A stretch of DNA of 64,000 nucleotides from positions 124,001-188,000 of the forward strand of contig NZ_CP141606.1 in assembly GCF_035593345.1 (NCBI RefSeq), written 5' to 3'. The stretch comes from Lelliottia sp. JS-SCA-14. Lineage in GTDB: Bacteria; Pseudomonadota; Gammaproteobacteria; Enterobacterales; Enterobacteriaceae. Both the position numbers and the translations under genes were made by a program. Positions 50,654 to 61,161 of the stretch are shown here, in pieces (the first letter of the stretch is position 1; the number at the start of each line of letters is the position of its first letter). Under the pieces are notes generated by a model, which made no database searches, was not told the origin of the DNA, and saw only the letters and a program-made list of their open reading frames with translations.

Positions 50654-52198
50654 TTATTCCACGATGAACAGCGGCTTGCCAGTCATCTCTTGCGGGATTT
50701 CCATGCCCATCAGCGTCAGCATGGTCGGCGCGATGTCGGAAAGCTTGCCGCCTTCCACTGCTTTCAGAGATTTCTCACCCACGTAGATCAGCGGAACCGG
50801 CAGGTTGGTGTGCGCAGTATGTGCCTGACCGGTAGACGGATCGCGCATCTGTTCTGCGTTGCCGTGGTCAGCCGTAATCAGCAGCTGGCCGCCGACTTCT
50901 TCTACCGCTTTGGTCACTTCATCAACGCAATGATCCAGGGCTTCAACCGCTTTCACCGCCGCTTCCATCACGCCCGTATGACCGACCATGTCGCCGTTCG
51001 GGTAGTTACAGATGATGGTGTCGTACTTGCCGCTCTTGATCGCCGCGACCAGTTTTTCAGTCAGCTCAGCGGAGCTCATTTCCGGCTGCAGATCGTAGGT
51101 CGCCACTTTCGGGGAGTTGATCAGAATGCGATCTTCGCCTTTGAACGGCTCTTCTACGCCACCGTTGAAGAAGAAGGTCACGTGCGCATATTTCTCGGTT
51201 TCGGAGATACGCAGCTGGGTTTTATCGTTCTTCGCCATCCATTCGCCGAAGGTGTTGGCGAGCGATGCTGGTGGGTACGCGCAAGGCACTTTGATGTCTG
51301 CGGCGTATTCGGTCAGCATGATGAAGTCGAGGTTCACAACTTTCTTACGGGCAAAACCGTCGAAATCGCTGTTCACGAAAGCGCGGGTAATTTCACGAGC
51401 ACGGTCAGCGCGGAAGTTCATGAAGATCAGCGCATCGCCATCTTCCATCGCGGCGTCGGCCTGGCCTTCAGCGCGGATCACGGTCGCTTTCACGAATTCG
51501 TCGTTTTCGTCGCGCGCGTAAGCGGCTTCCAGACCTTCAACAGCGGTATCAAACTGGAATTCGCCTTTCGCCTGAGTCATCAGGTCGTAAGCTTGTTCAA
51601 CGCGATCCCAACGGTTGTCGCGGTCCATGGCAAAGTAGCGGCCAATGATGGACGCCACGCGGCCTTTGCCCAGCTCAGCAAATTTATCTTCGAACGTTTG
51701 CAAAGAAGATTTCGCGCTGCGCGGCGGGGTGTCGCGACCGTCGAGGAAAGCGTGCAGATAGATTTTTTCTGCGCCGCGCTCGGCTGCCATCTCAACCATC
51801 GCCAGGATGTGATCTTCGTGGCTGTGAACGCCACCGGCAGAGAGCAGACCCATGATGTGAACGGCTTTACCGGCTTTCACCGCTTTATCCACCGCGCCAG
51901 TCAGCGTTGGGTTGGTGAAGAACGTCCGTTCTTTAATTTCAACGTCCAGACGGGTCAGGTCCTGATAAACGATACGACCTGCGCCCAGGTTGACGTGTCC
52001 AACTTCGGAGTTGCCCATCTGACGGTCTGGCAGGCCCACTTCCAGGCCTGAAGCGTCAATCAGGGTATGCGGACGTTTTGCCCACAGCGCATCCATGACC
52101 GGGGTTTTAGCGTTGAAAATGGCGTTATCCTGGCTGTCTTCGCGATAGCCATAACCATCCAGAATCACCAGTACCATAGGTTTTTTAGAGACCGACAT
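50654..52198 (-). CDS. gpmI: Cofactor-independent phosphoglycerate mutase GpmI (514 aa)
   Basis: The manganese-dependent enzyme interconverts 3- and 2-phosphoglycerate through a phosphoserine. [20 protein letters not shown] holds metal-binding Asp, [18 protein letters not shown] the catalytic Ser, [14 protein letters not shown] and [13 protein letters not shown] further ligands. MSVSKK at 52198 gives the E. coli length; nine more upstream codons are open. It is divergent from yibN. Confidence 0.96.
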   Translation of the reverse strand: MSVSKKPMVLVILDGYGYREDSQDNAIFNAKTPVMDALWAKRPHTLIDASGLEVGLPDRQMGNSEVGHVNLGAGRIVYQDLTRLDVEIKERTFFTNPTLTGAVDKAVKAGKAVHIMGLLSAGGVHSHEDHILAMVEMAAERGAEKIYLHAFLDGRDTPPRSAKSSLQTFEDKFAELGKGRVASIIGRYFAMDRDNRWDRVEQAYDLMTQAKGEFQFDTAVEGLEAAYARDENDEFVKATVIRAEGQADAAMEDGDALIFMNFRADRAREITRAFVNSDFDGFARKKVVNLDFIMLTEYAADIKVPCAYPPASLANTFGEWMAKNDKTQLRISETEKYAHVTFFFNGGVEEPFKGEDRILINSPKVATYDLQPEMSSAELTEKLVAAIKSGKYDTIICNYPNGDMVGHTGVMEAAVKAVEALDHCVDEVTKAVEEVGGQLLITADHGNAEQMRDPSTGQAHTAHTNLPVPLIYVGEKSLKAVEGGKLSDIAPTMLTLMGMEIPQEMTGKPLFIVE

Positions 52199-52446
52199 TG
52201 CGACATCCTCATGCTCAAGAGACAAAAAATTTGCCTGATTTTACTACAGCTGAATCGATAAAGTAGCCACAGAAGATCAAAGAAAGCGCTGGCACAGGCA
52301 GCGGCTATCCTCATTTTGACGCTTTTTTTTCGTGGCATGCCGCAGAAAATGGATTAGCTTATTCTCGCTGGCTGTATTTGCCACAACGCACAGGTATACT
52401 CCTGTCCTGGTTTTTTTAATCACTACGTCGGGAGTTGTTACCCCCC

Positions 52447-52878
52447 ATGCAAGAAATTATGCAATTTGTTAGCCGCCACCCTGTACTGAGTATCGCGTGG
52501 ATTGGTTTACTGGCCGCTGTGCTGTTCACTACGTTTAAAGGTCTTACGTCTAAAGTTAAGGTCATTACGCGTGGCGAAGCAACGCGCCTCATCAACAAAG
52601 AAGACGCGGTCGTTGTGGATCTGCGCCAACGTGATGATTTCCGTAAAGGTCACATTGCCGGTTCTATTAACCTGCTGCCGACAGAAATCAAAGCCAACAA
52701 TCTTGGCGAGCTGGAAAAGCATAAAGACAAACCGATTATCGTCGTCGACGGTACCGGGATGCAGGCTCAGGACCCAGCAAGCGCACTCACCAAAGCCGGC
52801 TTCGATAAAGTCTTCGTGCTGAAAGACGGCGTCTCTGGCTGGAGCGGTGAAAACCTGCCTTTAGTTCGCGGTAAATAA
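52447..52878 (+). CDS. yibN: Rhodanese-like membrane protein YibN without cysteine (143 aa)
   Basis: An N-terminal membrane helix ([19 protein letters not shown], about residues 12-30) carries a cytoplasmic rhodanese domain ([20 protein letters not shown], then [18 protein letters not shown] and [12 protein letters not shown]). The active-site loop reads [13 protein letters not shown]; a sulfurtransferase would have a Cys here. The whole protein contains no Cys, while E. coli YibN still has one in this loop (GMQCQEPA). It cannot be a classical sulfurtransferase. The position with secB and a role near the Sec translocon have been discussed for E. coli YibN. It leads the yibN-grxC-secB-gpsA-cysE run. 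Confidence 0.93.
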   Translation: MQEIMQFVSRHPVLSIAWIGLLAAVLFTTFKGLTSKVKVITRGEATRLINKEDAVVVDLRQRDDFRKGHIAGSINLLPTEIKANNLGELEKHKDKPIIVVDGTGMQAQDPASALTKAGFDKVFVLKDGVSGWSGENLPLVRGK

Positions 52879-52891
52879 GAGGAACGACGTG

Positions 52892-53140
52892 ATGGCCAAT
52901 ATTGAAATCTACACCAAAGCGACCTGCCCGTTTTGCCATCGTGCAAAAGCGCTGCTGAACAGCAAAGGGGTTACTTTCCAGGAACTGCCCATTGATGGTG
53001 ATGCGGCAAAACGTGAAGAGATGATCAAACGTAGTGGCCGCACGACGGTTCCGCAGATTTTTATTGATGCGCAGCACATTGGCGGCTGTGATGACTTGTA
53101 TGCGCTGGATGCAAGCGGCGGGCTCGATCCCCTGCTGTGA
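52892..53140 (+). CDS. grxC: Glutaredoxin 3 GrxC (82 aa)
   Basis: A small thiol-disulfide oxidoreductase that uses glutathione. The active site is ATCPFCHRAK, with Cys12 and Cys15; TVPQIFID (cis-Pro) and GGCDDL are the glutathione-binding parts. The ATG at 52892 has GAGGAA upstream; a GTG directly before it is less likely. Confidence 0.97.
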   Translation: MANIEIYTKATCPFCHRAKALLNSKGVTFQELPIDGDAAKREEMIKRSGRTTVPQIFIDAQHIGGCDDLYALDASGGLDPLL

Positions 53141-53173
53141 TAGCGTTTTAGGACAATTAAAAAGGGTATTTCC

Positions 53174-53641
53174 ATGTCAGAACAAAACAACAACGAAATG
53201 AGTTTCCAGATCCAGCGCATCTACACCAAAGATGTCTCTTTTGAAGCTCCAAATGCGCCGCACGTTTTCCAGAAAGATTGGCAGCCAGAGGTTAAACTTG
53301 ATCTGGATACCGCATCTACTCAACTGGCAGATGACGTGTATGAAGTTGTGCTGCGTGTGACCGTTACCGCTGCGCTGGGCGAAGAGACTGCATTCCTGTG
53401 CGAAGTACAGCAGGGCGGTATCTTCTCCGTGGGCGGTATCGAAGGTAATCAGCTGGCGCATTGCCTGGGTGCATACTGCCCGAACATCCTGTTCCCGTAT
53501 GCTCGCGAATGCATCACCAGCCTGGTCTCCCGCGGTACATTCCCGCAGCTGAACCTTGCGCCAGTGAACTTCGATGCGCTGTTCATGAACTATCTGCAGC
53601 AGCAAGCTGGCGAAGGTACTGACCAACATCAGGATGCCTGA
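53174..53641 (+). CDS. secB: Protein-export chaperone SecB (155 aa)
   Basis: A tetrameric chaperone that keeps preproteins unfolded and hands them to SecA. The acidic, Asn-rich N-terminus, [20 protein letters not shown], and the central [20 protein letters not shown] with [11 protein letters not shown] are the SecB signature. The stop TGA shares its last base with the gpsA ATG. Confidence 0.97.
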   Translation: MSEQNNNEMSFQIQRIYTKDVSFEAPNAPHVFQKDWQPEVKLDLDTASTQLADDVYEVVLRVTVTAALGEETAFLCEVQQGGIFSVGGIEGNQLAHCLGAYCPNILFPYARECITSLVSRGTFPQLNLAPVNFDALFMNYLQQQAGEGTDQHQDA

Positions 53642-54660
53642 TGAGTACAGTTAATGCGTCAATGACTGTGATCGGTGCCGGCTCGTACGGCACCGCTCTT
53701 GCCATCACTCTGGCGAGAAATGGTCACGAAGTGGTTCTCTGGGGCCACGATCCCAAACATATCGCGACGTTGCAACACGACCGCTGCAACGTGGCGTTTC
53801 TTCCTGACGTGCCTTTCCCTGATTCGCTGCATCTCGAAAGCGATCTCGCGACCGCACTGGCCGCCAGCCGCAACATTCTGGTGGTGGTGCCGAGCCATGT
53901 CTTTGGCCAGGTGCTGCATCAAATTAAAGCGCTGATGCGCCCCGATGCGCGCATTGTGTGGGCCACGAAAGGTCTCGAAGCGGAAACCGGGCGTCTCTTG
54001 CAGGATGTCGCGCGAGAAATCCTTGGGGATGACATTCCGCTTGCGGTGATTTCCGGGCCGACGTTCGCCAAAGAGCTGGCCGCAGGCCTGCCGACGGCGA
54101 TCTCCCTGGCCTCCACCGATCAAACCTTCTCTGACGATCTTCAGCACTTGCTGCACTGCGGTAAGAGCTTCCGTGTCTACAGCAACCCTGATTTCATCGG
54201 CGTGCAGCTGGGCGGCGCGGTGAAAAACGTCATCGCGATTGGTGCCGGGATGTCCGACGGTATCGGTTTTGGCGCGAACGCGCGTACGGCGCTGATCACT
54301 CGCGGATTGACCGAAATGTCTCGTCTCGGGACCGCGCTTGGCGCCGACCCTGCCACCTTTATGGGCATGGCCGGTTTAGGCGATCTGGTGCTGACCTGTA
54401 CCGACAACCAGTCTCGTAACCGCCGTTTCGGCATGATGCTCGGACAGGGCATGGATGTGATCGGTGCGCAGGAGAAGATTGGCCAGGTGGTTGAAGGCTA
54501 CCGCAATACCAAAGAAGTTCGGGAATTGGCGCACCGATTTGGTGTCGAAATGCCAATAACCGAGGAAATTTATCAGGTATTGTATTGCGGAAAAAATGCG
54601 CGCGAGGCAGCATTAACCCTGTTAGGTCGCTCACGCAAGGACGAGCGCAGCAGTAACTAA
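53641..54660 (+). CDS. gpsA: Glycerol-3-phosphate dehydrogenase GpsA (339 aa)
   Basis: NAD(P)-dependent reduction of dihydroxyacetone phosphate to sn-glycerol 3-phosphate, the backbone of phospholipids. The nucleotide-binding motif is [20 protein letters not shown] (residues 11-30); the catalytic Lys lies in [20 protein letters not shown]. Length equals E. coli GpsA. It overlaps secB by one base and precedes cysE by 79 bp. Confidence 0.97.
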   Translation: MSTVNASMTVIGAGSYGTALAITLARNGHEVVLWGHDPKHIATLQHDRCNVAFLPDVPFPDSLHLESDLATALAASRNILVVVPSHVFGQVLHQIKALMRPDARIVWATKGLEAETGRLLQDVAREILGDDIPLAVISGPTFAKELAAGLPTAISLASTDQTFSDDLQHLLHCGKSFRVYSNPDFIGVQLGGAVKNVIAIGAGMSDGIGFGANARTALITRGLTEMSRLGTALGADPATFMGMAGLGDLVLTCTDNQSRNRRFGMMLGQGMDVIGAQEKIGQVVEGYRNTKEVRELAHRFGVEMPITEEIYQVLYCGKNAREAALTLLGRSRKDERSSN

Positions 54661-54739
54661 TCGCAGGGAATCTTAGTCACCTGAATGACCCGGCTGGCGC
54701 AGAACTGGCCGGTCATTATGATACCGCCTGGAGTATGCA

Positions 54740-55561
54740 ATGCCGTGTGAAGAACTGGATATCGTCTGGAACAATATTAAAGCCGAAGCCCGGGCTTTGG
54801 CCGACTGCGAGCCGATGCTGGCCAGTTTCTACCACGCGACGCTACTCAAGCATGAAAACCTCGGCAGCGCCCTGAGCTATATGCTCGCCAACAAACTGGC
54901 TTCCTCCATCATGCCCGCCATTGCCATTCGCGAAGTGGTGGAAGAGGCGTATGCCGCCGATCCTGAAATGATTGCCTCCGCTGCCTGTGATATTCAGGCG
55001 GTGCGTACGCGTGACCCGGCAGTCGATAAATATTCCACGCCGCTGCTGTATCTGAAAGGCTTCCATGCTTTGCAGGCCTACCGCATCGGCCACTGGCTGT
55101 GGAACGAGGGCCGCCGCGCGCTGGCCATCTTCCTGCAAAACCAGGTTTCCGTGACCTTCCAGGTCGATATCCACCCGGCGGCGAAAATTGGCCGTGGGAT
55201 CATGCTCGACCACGCCACGGGCATTGTGGTTGGGGAGACGGCGGTCATTGAAGATGACGTCTCTATCCTGCAATCCGTGACCCTCGGCGGTACCGGTAAA
55301 ACCAGCGGCGATCGCCACCCGAAAATCCGTGAAGGGGTGATGATTGGCGCGGGGGCGAAAATTCTCGGTAATATCGAAGTGGGGCGTGGCGCGAAGATTG
55401 GCGCGGGTTCCGTCGTGTTGCAGCCCGTTCCGCCGCATACCACTGCCGCTGGCGTACCGGCGCGTATCGTCGGCAAGCCGGAGAGCGATAAACCGGCGAT
55501 GGATATGGATCAGCATTTCAACGGTATTCACCATACCTTTGAGTATGGTGACGGGATTTAA
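54740..55561 (+). CDS. cysE: Serine acetyltransferase CysE (273 aa)
   Basis: CysE makes O-acetylserine for cysteine synthesis and is feedback-inhibited by cysteine. An N-terminal helical domain (to about residue 140) is followed by left-handed beta-helix hexapeptide repeats; the catalytic His and Asp lie in DIHPAAKIGRGIMLDHATGI and GKTSGDRHPKIREGVMIGAG. The C-terminal tail ends in GDGI, as needed for binding CysK. Length equals E. coli's. Confidence 0.97.
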   Translation: MPCEELDIVWNNIKAEARALADCEPMLASFYHATLLKHENLGSALSYMLANKLASSIMPAIAIREVVEEAYAADPEMIASAACDIQAVRTRDPAVDKYSTPLLYLKGFHALQAYRIGHWLWNEGRRALAIFLQNQVSVTFQVDIHPAAKIGRGIMLDHATGIVVGETAVIEDDVSILQSVTLGGTGKTSGDRHPKIREGVMIGAGAKILGNIEVGRGAKIGAGSVVLQPVPPHTTAAGVPARIVGKPESDKPAMDMDQHFNGIHHTFEYGDGI

Positions 55562-55567
55562 CACCCC

Positions 55568-55615
55568 GCCCGGTGGCGCAAGCCCGTAGGTCGGGTAAGC
55601 GAAGCGCCACCCGAC
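55568..55615. repeat. REP-like palindrome between cysE and trmL
   Basis: GCCCGGTGGCGCAAGCCCG followed by TAGGTCGGGTAAGCGAAGCG and CCACCCGAC. It separates convergent genes, 7 bp from the cysE stop. Confidence 0.85.
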
Positions 55616-55619
55616 ACTA

Positions 55620-56093
55620 TCAGCTCCGCAAAACCGCGCCGGCATACCCCAGCTGGCGCCAGGCTTCATACACCACCACCGACACCGCGTTCGACAGGTT
55701 CATGCTCCGGCTGTCCGGCATCATTGGAATGCGGATTTTTTGCTCGGCGGGCAGGGCGTCAAGAATAGTGGCAGGCAGGCCGCGCGTCTCAGGGCCAAAC
55801 ATCAGATAATCCCCTTCCTGATAGCTCACCGCGCTGTGCGCTGGCGTGCCTTTGGTCGTCAGGGCAAACATGCGCTGCGGCTTTTCTGCTTCCATAAACG
55901 CGGCATAATCGTGATGACGCACCACGGCGGTGAATTCGTGATAATCCAGCCCGGCGCGGCGCAGGCGTTTGTCATCCCACGTGAAACCCATTGGCTCGAT
56001 GATGTGCAGACGAAAACCGGTGTTAGCGCACAGGCGGATGATATTCCCGGTGTTCGGCGGGATTTCTGGTTCGAATAATACGATGTTAAGCAT
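55620..56093 (-). CDS. trmL: tRNA (cytidine/uridine 34) 2'-O-methyltransferase TrmL (157 aa)
   Basis: A minimal SPOUT methyltransferase (YibK) that methylates the wobble ribose of tRNA-Leu isoacceptors. The start [20 protein letters not shown] and the knot motifs [16 protein letters not shown] and [20 protein letters not shown] are complete. Length equals E. coli TrmL. Confidence 0.96.
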   Translation of the reverse strand: MLNIVLFEPEIPPNTGNIIRLCANTGFRLHIIEPMGFTWDDKRLRRAGLDYHEFTAVVRHHDYAAFMEAEKPQRMFALTTKGTPAHSAVSYQEGDYLMFGPETRGLPATILDALPAEQKIRIPMMPDSRSMNLSNAVSVVVYEAWRQLGYAGAVLRS

Positions 56094-56133
56094 GCAGCCC
56101 CCTTAAAATGCGGGGGCAGGATAGCAGATATTT

Positions 56134-56200
56134 CCCTAACCCTCACCCGGTGCACCGTTTAGTCCCCTCGCCCCTTTGGGGAGAGGGTTAGGGTGAGGGG
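56134..56200. repeat. Dispersed palindromic repeats (GGGAGAGGGTTAGGG family), pair after lldD
   Basis: A half-unit CCCTAACCCTCACCC (56134-56148) faces a full unit (56163-56200: CCCCTCGCCCC, loop, GGGGAGAGGGTTAGGGTGAG). The pair lies between the trmL start and the lldD stop codon (18 bp away). Confidence 0.8.
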
Positions 56201-56217
56201 ATCAGACCGCACCCAAC

Positions 56218-57405
56218 CTAAGCCGCGTCCCCTCGCGCCAGCGGAGCCAGCGCCGCAGGTAATTGACTCAGCTCCTGCACCAGCGAATCCTTGCTGATCT
56301 CCCCGATAGTTTTCGCCCCGGTCAGGGTCATCGCCACTTTCATCTCTTTCTCAATCAGGTTCAGGAGATTCGCCACGCCCGCCTGGCCGTGAGTCGCGAG
56401 AGCATACAGATAAGCTCGGCCCAGCAGCACGCTGTCAGCGCCGAGGGCAATCATACGCACCACGTCCAGCCCGTTGCGGATGCCGCTGTCGGCCAGAATC
56501 GCGATATCGCCCTTCACCGCGTCGGCAATGGCTGGCAGCGCACGGGCGGAAGAGAGCACACCGTCCAGCTGGCGGCCGCCGTGGTTCGACACCACAATCC
56601 CGTCTGCGCCAAAACGCACCGCGTCGCGCGCATCTTCCGGATCGAGAATCCCTTTGATCACCATCGGGCCGTCCCAGAACTCGCGGATCCACTCCAGATC
56701 TTTCCATGAAATCGACGGATCGAAGTTATTCGCCAGCCAGCCGATGTAATCTTCCAGCCCCGTCGGTTTGCCGAGATAGGCCGAAATATTACCCAGATCG
56801 TGCGGGCGACCGTTCACGCCGACATCCCACGCCCACTGGGGGTGCGTCACCGCCTGCCAGTAGCGGCGCATGGCCGCGTTCGCACCGCTCATGCCCGAGT
56901 GCGCATCGCGATAGCGCGCGCCTGGCGTGGGCATATCTACCGTAAACACCAGCGTTGAACAGCCCGCCGCTTTAGCGCGCTCCAGCGCGTTACGCATAAA
57001 GCCGCGATCGCGCAGGACGTACAGCTGGAACCACATCGGGCGCTTGATGGTCGGGGCCACTTCTTCGATTGGGCAGACGGATACCGTCGAGAGCGTAAAC
57101 GGAATGCCTTTGGCATCGGCAGCCGCAGCCGCCTGCACTTCACCACGACGAGCGTACATGCCGCACAGGCCAACGGGCGCAAGGGCAACGGGCATTGAGA
57201 GCGTCTCGTTGAACAGCTTCGTCTCCAGACTCAGGTCGGACATATTCCTCAGCACGCGCTGGCGCAACGCCACCTCGGACAAGTCTTCCACGTTGCGGCG
57301 CAGGGTGTATTCGGAGTACGCCCCGCCGTCGATGTAGTGAAACAGGAATGGGGGCAGGATGCGCTGCGCCGCGGCGCGATAGTCACTGGCTGCGGAAATA
57401 ATCAT
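56218..57405 (-). CDS. lldD: L-lactate dehydrogenase (quinone) LldD (395 aa)
   Basis: An FMN-dependent, membrane-associated enzyme oxidising L-lactate to pyruvate with quinones. FMN and active-site motifs include [32 protein letters not shown] and [20 protein letters not shown], which holds the catalytic His. It is the last gene of lldPRD; its ATG overlaps the lldR stop by 4 bp. Similar in length to E. coli LldD (396 aa). Confidence 0.96.
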   Translation of the reverse strand: MIISAASDYRAAAQRILPPFLFHYIDGGAYSEYTLRRNVEDLSEVALRQRVLRNMSDLSLETKLFNETLSMPVALAPVGLCGMYARRGEVQAAAAADAKGIPFTLSTVSVCPIEEVAPTIKRPMWFQLYVLRDRGFMRNALERAKAAGCSTLVFTVDMPTPGARYRDAHSGMSGANAAMRRYWQAVTHPQWAWDVGVNGRPHDLGNISAYLGKPTGLEDYIGWLANNFDPSISWKDLEWIREFWDGPMVIKGILDPEDARDAVRFGADGIVVSNHGGRQLDGVLSSARALPAIADAVKGDIAILADSGIRNGLDVVRMIALGADSVLLGRAYLYALATHGQAGVANLLNLIEKEMKVAMTLTGAKTIGEISKDSLVQELSQLPAALAPLARGDAA

Positions 57406-58175
57406 GCTTTGTTCTCCCTGGAAATATCATGATCGCCGGGCAGGCGGGTAATGCGCGCCTGCCGGGCCTGATCTTCATCGAATCGTTTGATGGTGGTATG
57501 GACGAAGCCGAGGTGCGCCATCATCGCTTTGCGCGCGGCGTCGGCATCGCCTTTGAGAATGGCGTCGAGCACGGCCTGGTGCTGCTCCGTGAGCTGCGCA
57601 AAGACCGGCGGGACGAGATACATGCGCTGGCGGCTCTGTTTGACGGAGGATTGCAGCAGATCGAAAAATCCGCGCATGGTTTGCAGGAGCACTACGTTAT
57701 GCGAGGCCTCGGCAATGGCGAGGTGAAAACGCACGTCCGCCTGCGAGGCGATATCCGGATTATCGCTCTGCGTCGCTTCAAAACAGGCTTTGAGCTTCTC
57801 TTTGTCGGCATCCGTGGCGCGCATCGCCGCGTGCCAGGCGGTGCTGGCTTCAATGGCGTGGCGGGCTTCGAGGATATCGAAACTGTAGTCCGGGTCGTTC
57901 TCCATCAACGTTTTGAGGGGCTGAACGATGTTTTGCTCGGACCAGTCGTCGTGCTGCCAGCGGACAAAGGTGCCGCCGCCGCGACGGCTCAGCAGCACGC
58001 CCTCGCTGACCAGCGTCGCCAGCGCCTCGCGCAGTGAGTTGCGCGACACGCCAAGCTGCGCCGCCAGTTGCCGTTCTGCGGGCAATTTCATGCCCGCTTC
58101 CAGCTGTTGTTCTTCAATCAGCGCCCGCACGCGAGAGGCGATCTCGTCGGACAGGCGTCTGGGCATCACTATCAT
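57402..58175 (-). CDS. lldR: L-lactate-responsive GntR regulator LldR (257 aa)
   Basis: A FadR-subfamily GntR protein. The N-terminal winged helix has [20 protein letters not shown] (about residues 31-50) and GGTFVRW; the C-terminal helical FCD domain senses lactate, with [16 protein letters not shown] as ligand/metal region. LldR represses lldPRD without L-lactate and activates with it. It overlaps lldP and lldD by 4 bp each. Two operator-like palindromes lie upstream of lldP. Confidence 0.94.
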   Translation of the reverse strand: MIVMPRRLSDEIASRVRALIEEQQLEAGMKLPAERQLAAQLGVSRNSLREALATLVSEGVLLSRRGGGTFVRWQHDDWSEQNIVQPLKTLMENDPDYSFDILEARHAIEASTAWHAAMRATDADKEKLKACFEATQSDNPDIASQADVRFHLAIAEASHNVVLLQTMRGFFDLLQSSVKQSRQRMYLVPPVFAQLTEQHQAVLDAILKGDADAARKAMMAHLGFVHTTIKRFDEDQARQARITRLPGDHDISRENKA

Positions 58176-59827
58176 GGAATCATCCAGGTTAAGACATAGG
58201 CCTGAAGCGTGGTGATCACGCCCACCATGCAGGTGAAAATCAGGCTGTGTTTGACGGTAAAGCGGAACAGGTCAGACTCTTTCCCCACCAGTCCAACCGC
58301 CGCACAGGCAATGGCGATGGACTGCGGGGAGATCATCTTGCCCGTCACGCCGCCGGTGGTGTTCGCCGCGACTAACAGCACATCCGAGACGCCAATCTGC
58401 TGCGCGGCGGTCGCCTGTAGCGCGGCAAAGAGGGCGTTAGACGAGGTATCGGAACCTGTCAGGAACACCCCCAGCCAGCCGAGGAATGGCGAGAAGAAGG
58501 TGAACGCGTGGCCAGTGTGGGCCAGGGCTAACGCCAGCGTCGAGGAGAGGCCGGAGTAGTTAGATATAAACGCGAAGGCCAGCACCATCCCGATGGAGTA
58601 GATCGGCAGGGCCAGTTCTTTCAGCGTGCTGGCAAAAGTCTGGATAGCGGCGGCTGGTTTCATGCGCAGCCACACCACAGAAAGAATAGCCGCAAACAGG
58701 ATCGCCGTGCCGGTTGCAGAGAACCAGTCGAACTTGTAGACCGCGGCATACGGCGTCGCTTCGTGAACGACCGGCGGCATGCGGGCCACCATTTTGTCGA
58801 GGAACGGCACGGAGATATTAATCACCATGTCGTACAGCGCGCCGCCCGGAGCGAACAGCGCTTTAAACGGCGGGACGCTCCAGAGCGTCACGGTGGCGGT
58901 CAGGAACAGGAACGGTGACCACGCGCGAACAATCTGCCCGACGCTGTAATGGGTGCGCGCCAGCGTCTGATCGACCTGCGCCGCGCCCATATCGCCGAAG
59001 CGGAAGACCCGCACCGGCTGCCAGCGCTTGAGGAACAGCGTCAGGCAGACCAGCGACACCAGGGAAGAGATGATGTCCGGCAGTTCCGGGCCAATGAAGT
59101 TGGAGCTGAGATACTGGGCGATAGCAAAAGAGCCACCCGCGACAACCACCGCAGGCCAGGTCTCTTTCACGCCGCGCCAGCCGTCCATAATCGCCATGAT
59201 CCAGAACAGCACGATGATGGTCAGGAACGGCAGCTGACGGCCCACCATCTGGCCGATCTCAAAGCTGTCCAGACCGGTCACCTGTCCGGCCACCAGAATC
59301 GGAATCCCCATCGCACCGAATGCCACCGGCGCGGTGTTAACGATCAGGCACAGGCCCGCGGCATACAGCGGATTAAAGCCGAGCCCGACCAGCAGTGCGG
59401 CGGTGATCGCCACCGGCGCCCCAAAGCCCGCCGCCCCTTCGAGGAACGCCCCGAAGCAGAAACCGACAATCAGCATCTGCAGACGCTGATCGGGTGTAAT
59501 GGAAAGAATCGACGAACGAATAATGTCGAACTGCCCGGTTTTCACCGAGATTTTATAGACGAAGACCGCCGCAATGATGATCCAGGCGATTGGCCACAGG
59601 CCGTAGAAGAAGCCGTAAACCACCGACGCCAGCGCGTGGTCGACCGGCATTTTGTAGAAGAACAGCGCCACCAGCAGCGCAATCGCCACGGTGTACGTCG
59701 CGGCGAGATAACCTTTTAGCTTGAGTTTAATCAGCGCGAAGAAGAAGAACAGGATCGGCAGCGATGCGATCAAGCTCGACAGCCAGATATTCCCGGCCGG
59801 ATCGTAGTTTTGTTGCCAGAGGCTCAT
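58172..59827 (-). CDS. lldP: L-lactate permease LldP (551 aa)
   Basis: A 12-13 helix inner-membrane proton symporter for L- and D-lactate and glycolate. The hydrophobic segments and the motifs [20 protein letters not shown] and [15 protein letters not shown] followed by [20 protein letters not shown] are those of the LctP family. Length equals E. coli LldP. It leads lldPRD. Confidence 0.96.
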   Translation of the reverse strand: MSLWQQNYDPAGNIWLSSLIASLPILFFFFALIKLKLKGYLAATYTVAIALLVALFFYKMPVDHALASVVYGFFYGLWPIAWIIIAAVFVYKISVKTGQFDIIRSSILSITPDQRLQMLIVGFCFGAFLEGAAGFGAPVAITAALLVGLGFNPLYAAGLCLIVNTAPVAFGAMGIPILVAGQVTGLDSFEIGQMVGRQLPFLTIIVLFWIMAIMDGWRGVKETWPAVVVAGGSFAIAQYLSSNFIGPELPDIISSLVSLVCLTLFLKRWQPVRVFRFGDMGAAQVDQTLARTHYSVGQIVRAWSPFLFLTATVTLWSVPPFKALFAPGGALYDMVINISVPFLDKMVARMPPVVHEATPYAAVYKFDWFSATGTAILFAAILSVVWLRMKPAAAIQTFASTLKELALPIYSIGMVLAFAFISNYSGLSSTLALALAHTGHAFTFFSPFLGWLGVFLTGSDTSSNALFAALQATAAQQIGVSDVLLVAANTTGGVTGKMISPQSIAIACAAVGLVGKESDLFRFTVKHSLIFTCMVGVITTLQAYVLTWMIP

Positions 59828-59902
59828 TGCAGGTCTCCTGAGGACCGCACAGCCCGCTTCGCGGTGAGTCTGCGCTCATCTCGGCGTCACAGTCTGTGTA
59901 AA

Positions 59903-59917
59903 AGTGGTCCTGCCAAT
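59903..59917. promoter_or_regulatory. LldR operator-like site, downstream (O2)
   Basis: AGTGGTCCTGCCAAT fits the ATTGGTnnnGCCAAT palindrome of FadR-type regulators. It lies 76 bp upstream of the lldP start. Together with 60029-60043 it has the layout of the two operators reported around the E. coli lldPRD promoter. Confidence 0.65.
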
Positions 59918-59946
59918 ATTGTGATGTAGGGGTAATGACAACAAAT

Positions 59947-59963
59947 GGTTAATCAAATGTTAT
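59947..59963 (+). promoter_or_regulatory. ArcA-box-like direct repeat upstream of lldP
   Basis: GTTAAT (59948-59953) and GTTAT (59959-59963) are direct repeats spaced 11 bp, the ArcA-binding pattern. lldPRD is a classic ArcA-repressed aerobic operon. The site lies between the two LldR-like operators. Confidence 0.55.
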
Positions 59964-60028
59964 GGGTGGGCAATGATTTTGTGAGTGGAATTGATGGAAG
60001 TGTGAACCAGGGGAAGGTTGGTCAGGGG

Positions 60029-60043
60029 ATTGGTTGGGCCAAT
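60029..60043. promoter_or_regulatory. LldR operator-like site, upstream (O1)
   Basis: ATTGGTTGGGCCAAT is a near-perfect palindrome of the same type as the site at 59903-59917. The centres are 126 bp apart, exactly 12 turns of B-DNA at 10.5 bp, which suits looping by LldR. Confidence 0.68.
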
Positions 60044-60064
60044 TTTAAATAGTGCGGTTTGGTG

Positions 60065-60145
60065 CCCTCACCCCAGCCCTCTCCCAAAGGGAGAGGGGGC
60101 TCAAGACAATTCCCTCTCCCTTTGGGAGAGGGTTAGGGTGAGGGG
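60065..60145. repeat. Dispersed palindromic repeats (GGGAGAGGGTTAGGG family), head-to-head pair
   Basis: CCTCACCCCAGCCCTCTCCC plus AAAGGGAGAGG (inverted unit), then CCCTCTCCCTTTGGGAGAGG and GTTAGGGTGAGGGG. The pair lies just past the yibL stop, on the side away from lldP. Confidence 0.85.
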
Positions 60146-60150
60146 AAAAA

Positions 60151-60513
60151 TCAGAACGCCGTCTTCGAAAAACCGGTCATTTCTTTCAGGCCCATTTCAC
60201 GGCCCAGCTCGGTCATCGGGTGGACCACCACCAGACCGCGGACGCTTTTTTTCAGCTTACCCATGTCGGCCTGTTCTTTTTTGGTGATCGCACGGCGGTG
60301 CGGCATGTCCATCAGCTTCTGCGCTTCTTTGCTCAGCTTGTGGCCTTTGACCGCGCGCAGACGGTCGATTTCCGCTTCCAGCGTCGCTTTCTCTTTTTCC
60401 AGCTCGGCGTATTTGTCAGCGGACTCAACCAGCGACATATCAGCCTGCTGGTGGCGGATCAGATCCAGGCGGTCGCTCAGGCGTTTAATTTCATTCTTTT
60501 CGACTTCTTTCAT
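60151..60513 (-). CDS. yibL: YibL family ribosome-associated protein (120 aa)
   Basis: A small, charged, largely helical protein (about residues 1-55 coiled-coil-like, [20 protein letters not shown] and then [20 protein letters not shown]). The sequence is close to E. coli YibL throughout, including the C-terminus [10 protein letters not shown]. coli YibL has been found with ribosomes; its role is unknown. I start at ATG 60513; a GTG directly before it is in frame. Confidence 0.92.
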   Translation of the reverse strand: MKEVEKNEIKRLSDRLDLIRHQQADMSLVESADKYAELEKEKATLEAEIDRLRAVKGHKLSKEAQKLMDMPHRRAITKKEQADMGKLKKSVRGLVVVHPMTELGREMGLKEMTGFSKTAF

Positions 60514-60570
60514 CACATATAGCTCTAAAAACGGGGGAATTAAGGGAAGGATACACCAATGTGCGCAGGC

Positions 60571-61161
60571 TTACTTCTGAAACGCTTTTTTTAAGCTGAT
60601 TCGTGAAATCAGCTCAGTCAGGGAAAGGACCATCGTGGAGCGGACAACCTGTTGATAACGAAGCTTTTGCATCGCGTACAGTTCAGGATCGCTGTTGTCA
60701 AAATGCGGGGCCGGGGGAAGGGCGCTCACGCAGTGCAGCTCGCCAAACGGGCCGAGAATTTCATCGTCGGTAAAGGTGTACTCATTCCCGTCGTGATTCA
60801 GCTCTTCGCGCAGGGCCATCAGCAGTTCAGCGTCTTCATACTCGTGCCTGCTCAGCACGCCGAGACCATAAATCAGTTTCAGGCGCACCGACAGATCGCC
60901 CAGCGGTCCGTCGCCGTCCAGTAACGGTTCTACAGCATATTTTACCGCGTAGTCGTCTTTGCGGAACACCTGAAGTACCAGAATGTTCACCGCCTCGGTG
61001 AGTAACTCGACGGCGGCAATCAGGAAACTTCGTACGGTTTTGCCAGCATTCAGACGCTCAAGCACACGGTTTTCAAAGGCCTGGGTTTGTTCCATTATTG
61101 CCTGCATATCTGACAATCTGTCGTTCGGGCGCAGGATGACCTGCGCCTGATCCTGAATCAT
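60571..61161 (-). CDS. mtlR: Mannitol operon repressor MtlR (196 aa)
   Basis: An all-helical protein without a recognisable DNA-binding motif: [20 protein letters not shown], then [40 protein letters not shown] and the C-terminal [17 protein letters not shown]. It represses mtl expression in E. coli, probably indirectly, and binds HPr in reported work. Its ATG overlaps the mtlD stop (ATGA). Confidence 0.95.
   Translation of the reverse strand: MIQDQAQVILRPNDRLSDMQAIMEQTQAFENRVLERLNAGKTVRSFLIAAVELLTEAVNILVLQVFRKDDYAVKYAVEPLLDGDGPLGDLSVRLKLIYGLGVLSRHEYEDAELLMALREELNHDGNEYTFTDDEILGPFGELHCVSALPPAPHFDNSDPELYAMQKLRYQQVVRSTMVLSLTELISRISLKKAFQK

Noticed and set aside
50690..52051. 453-codon plus-strand frame opposite gpmI
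   Set aside because: gpmI on the minus strand is full length and conserved; the plus frame has no recognisable motif.
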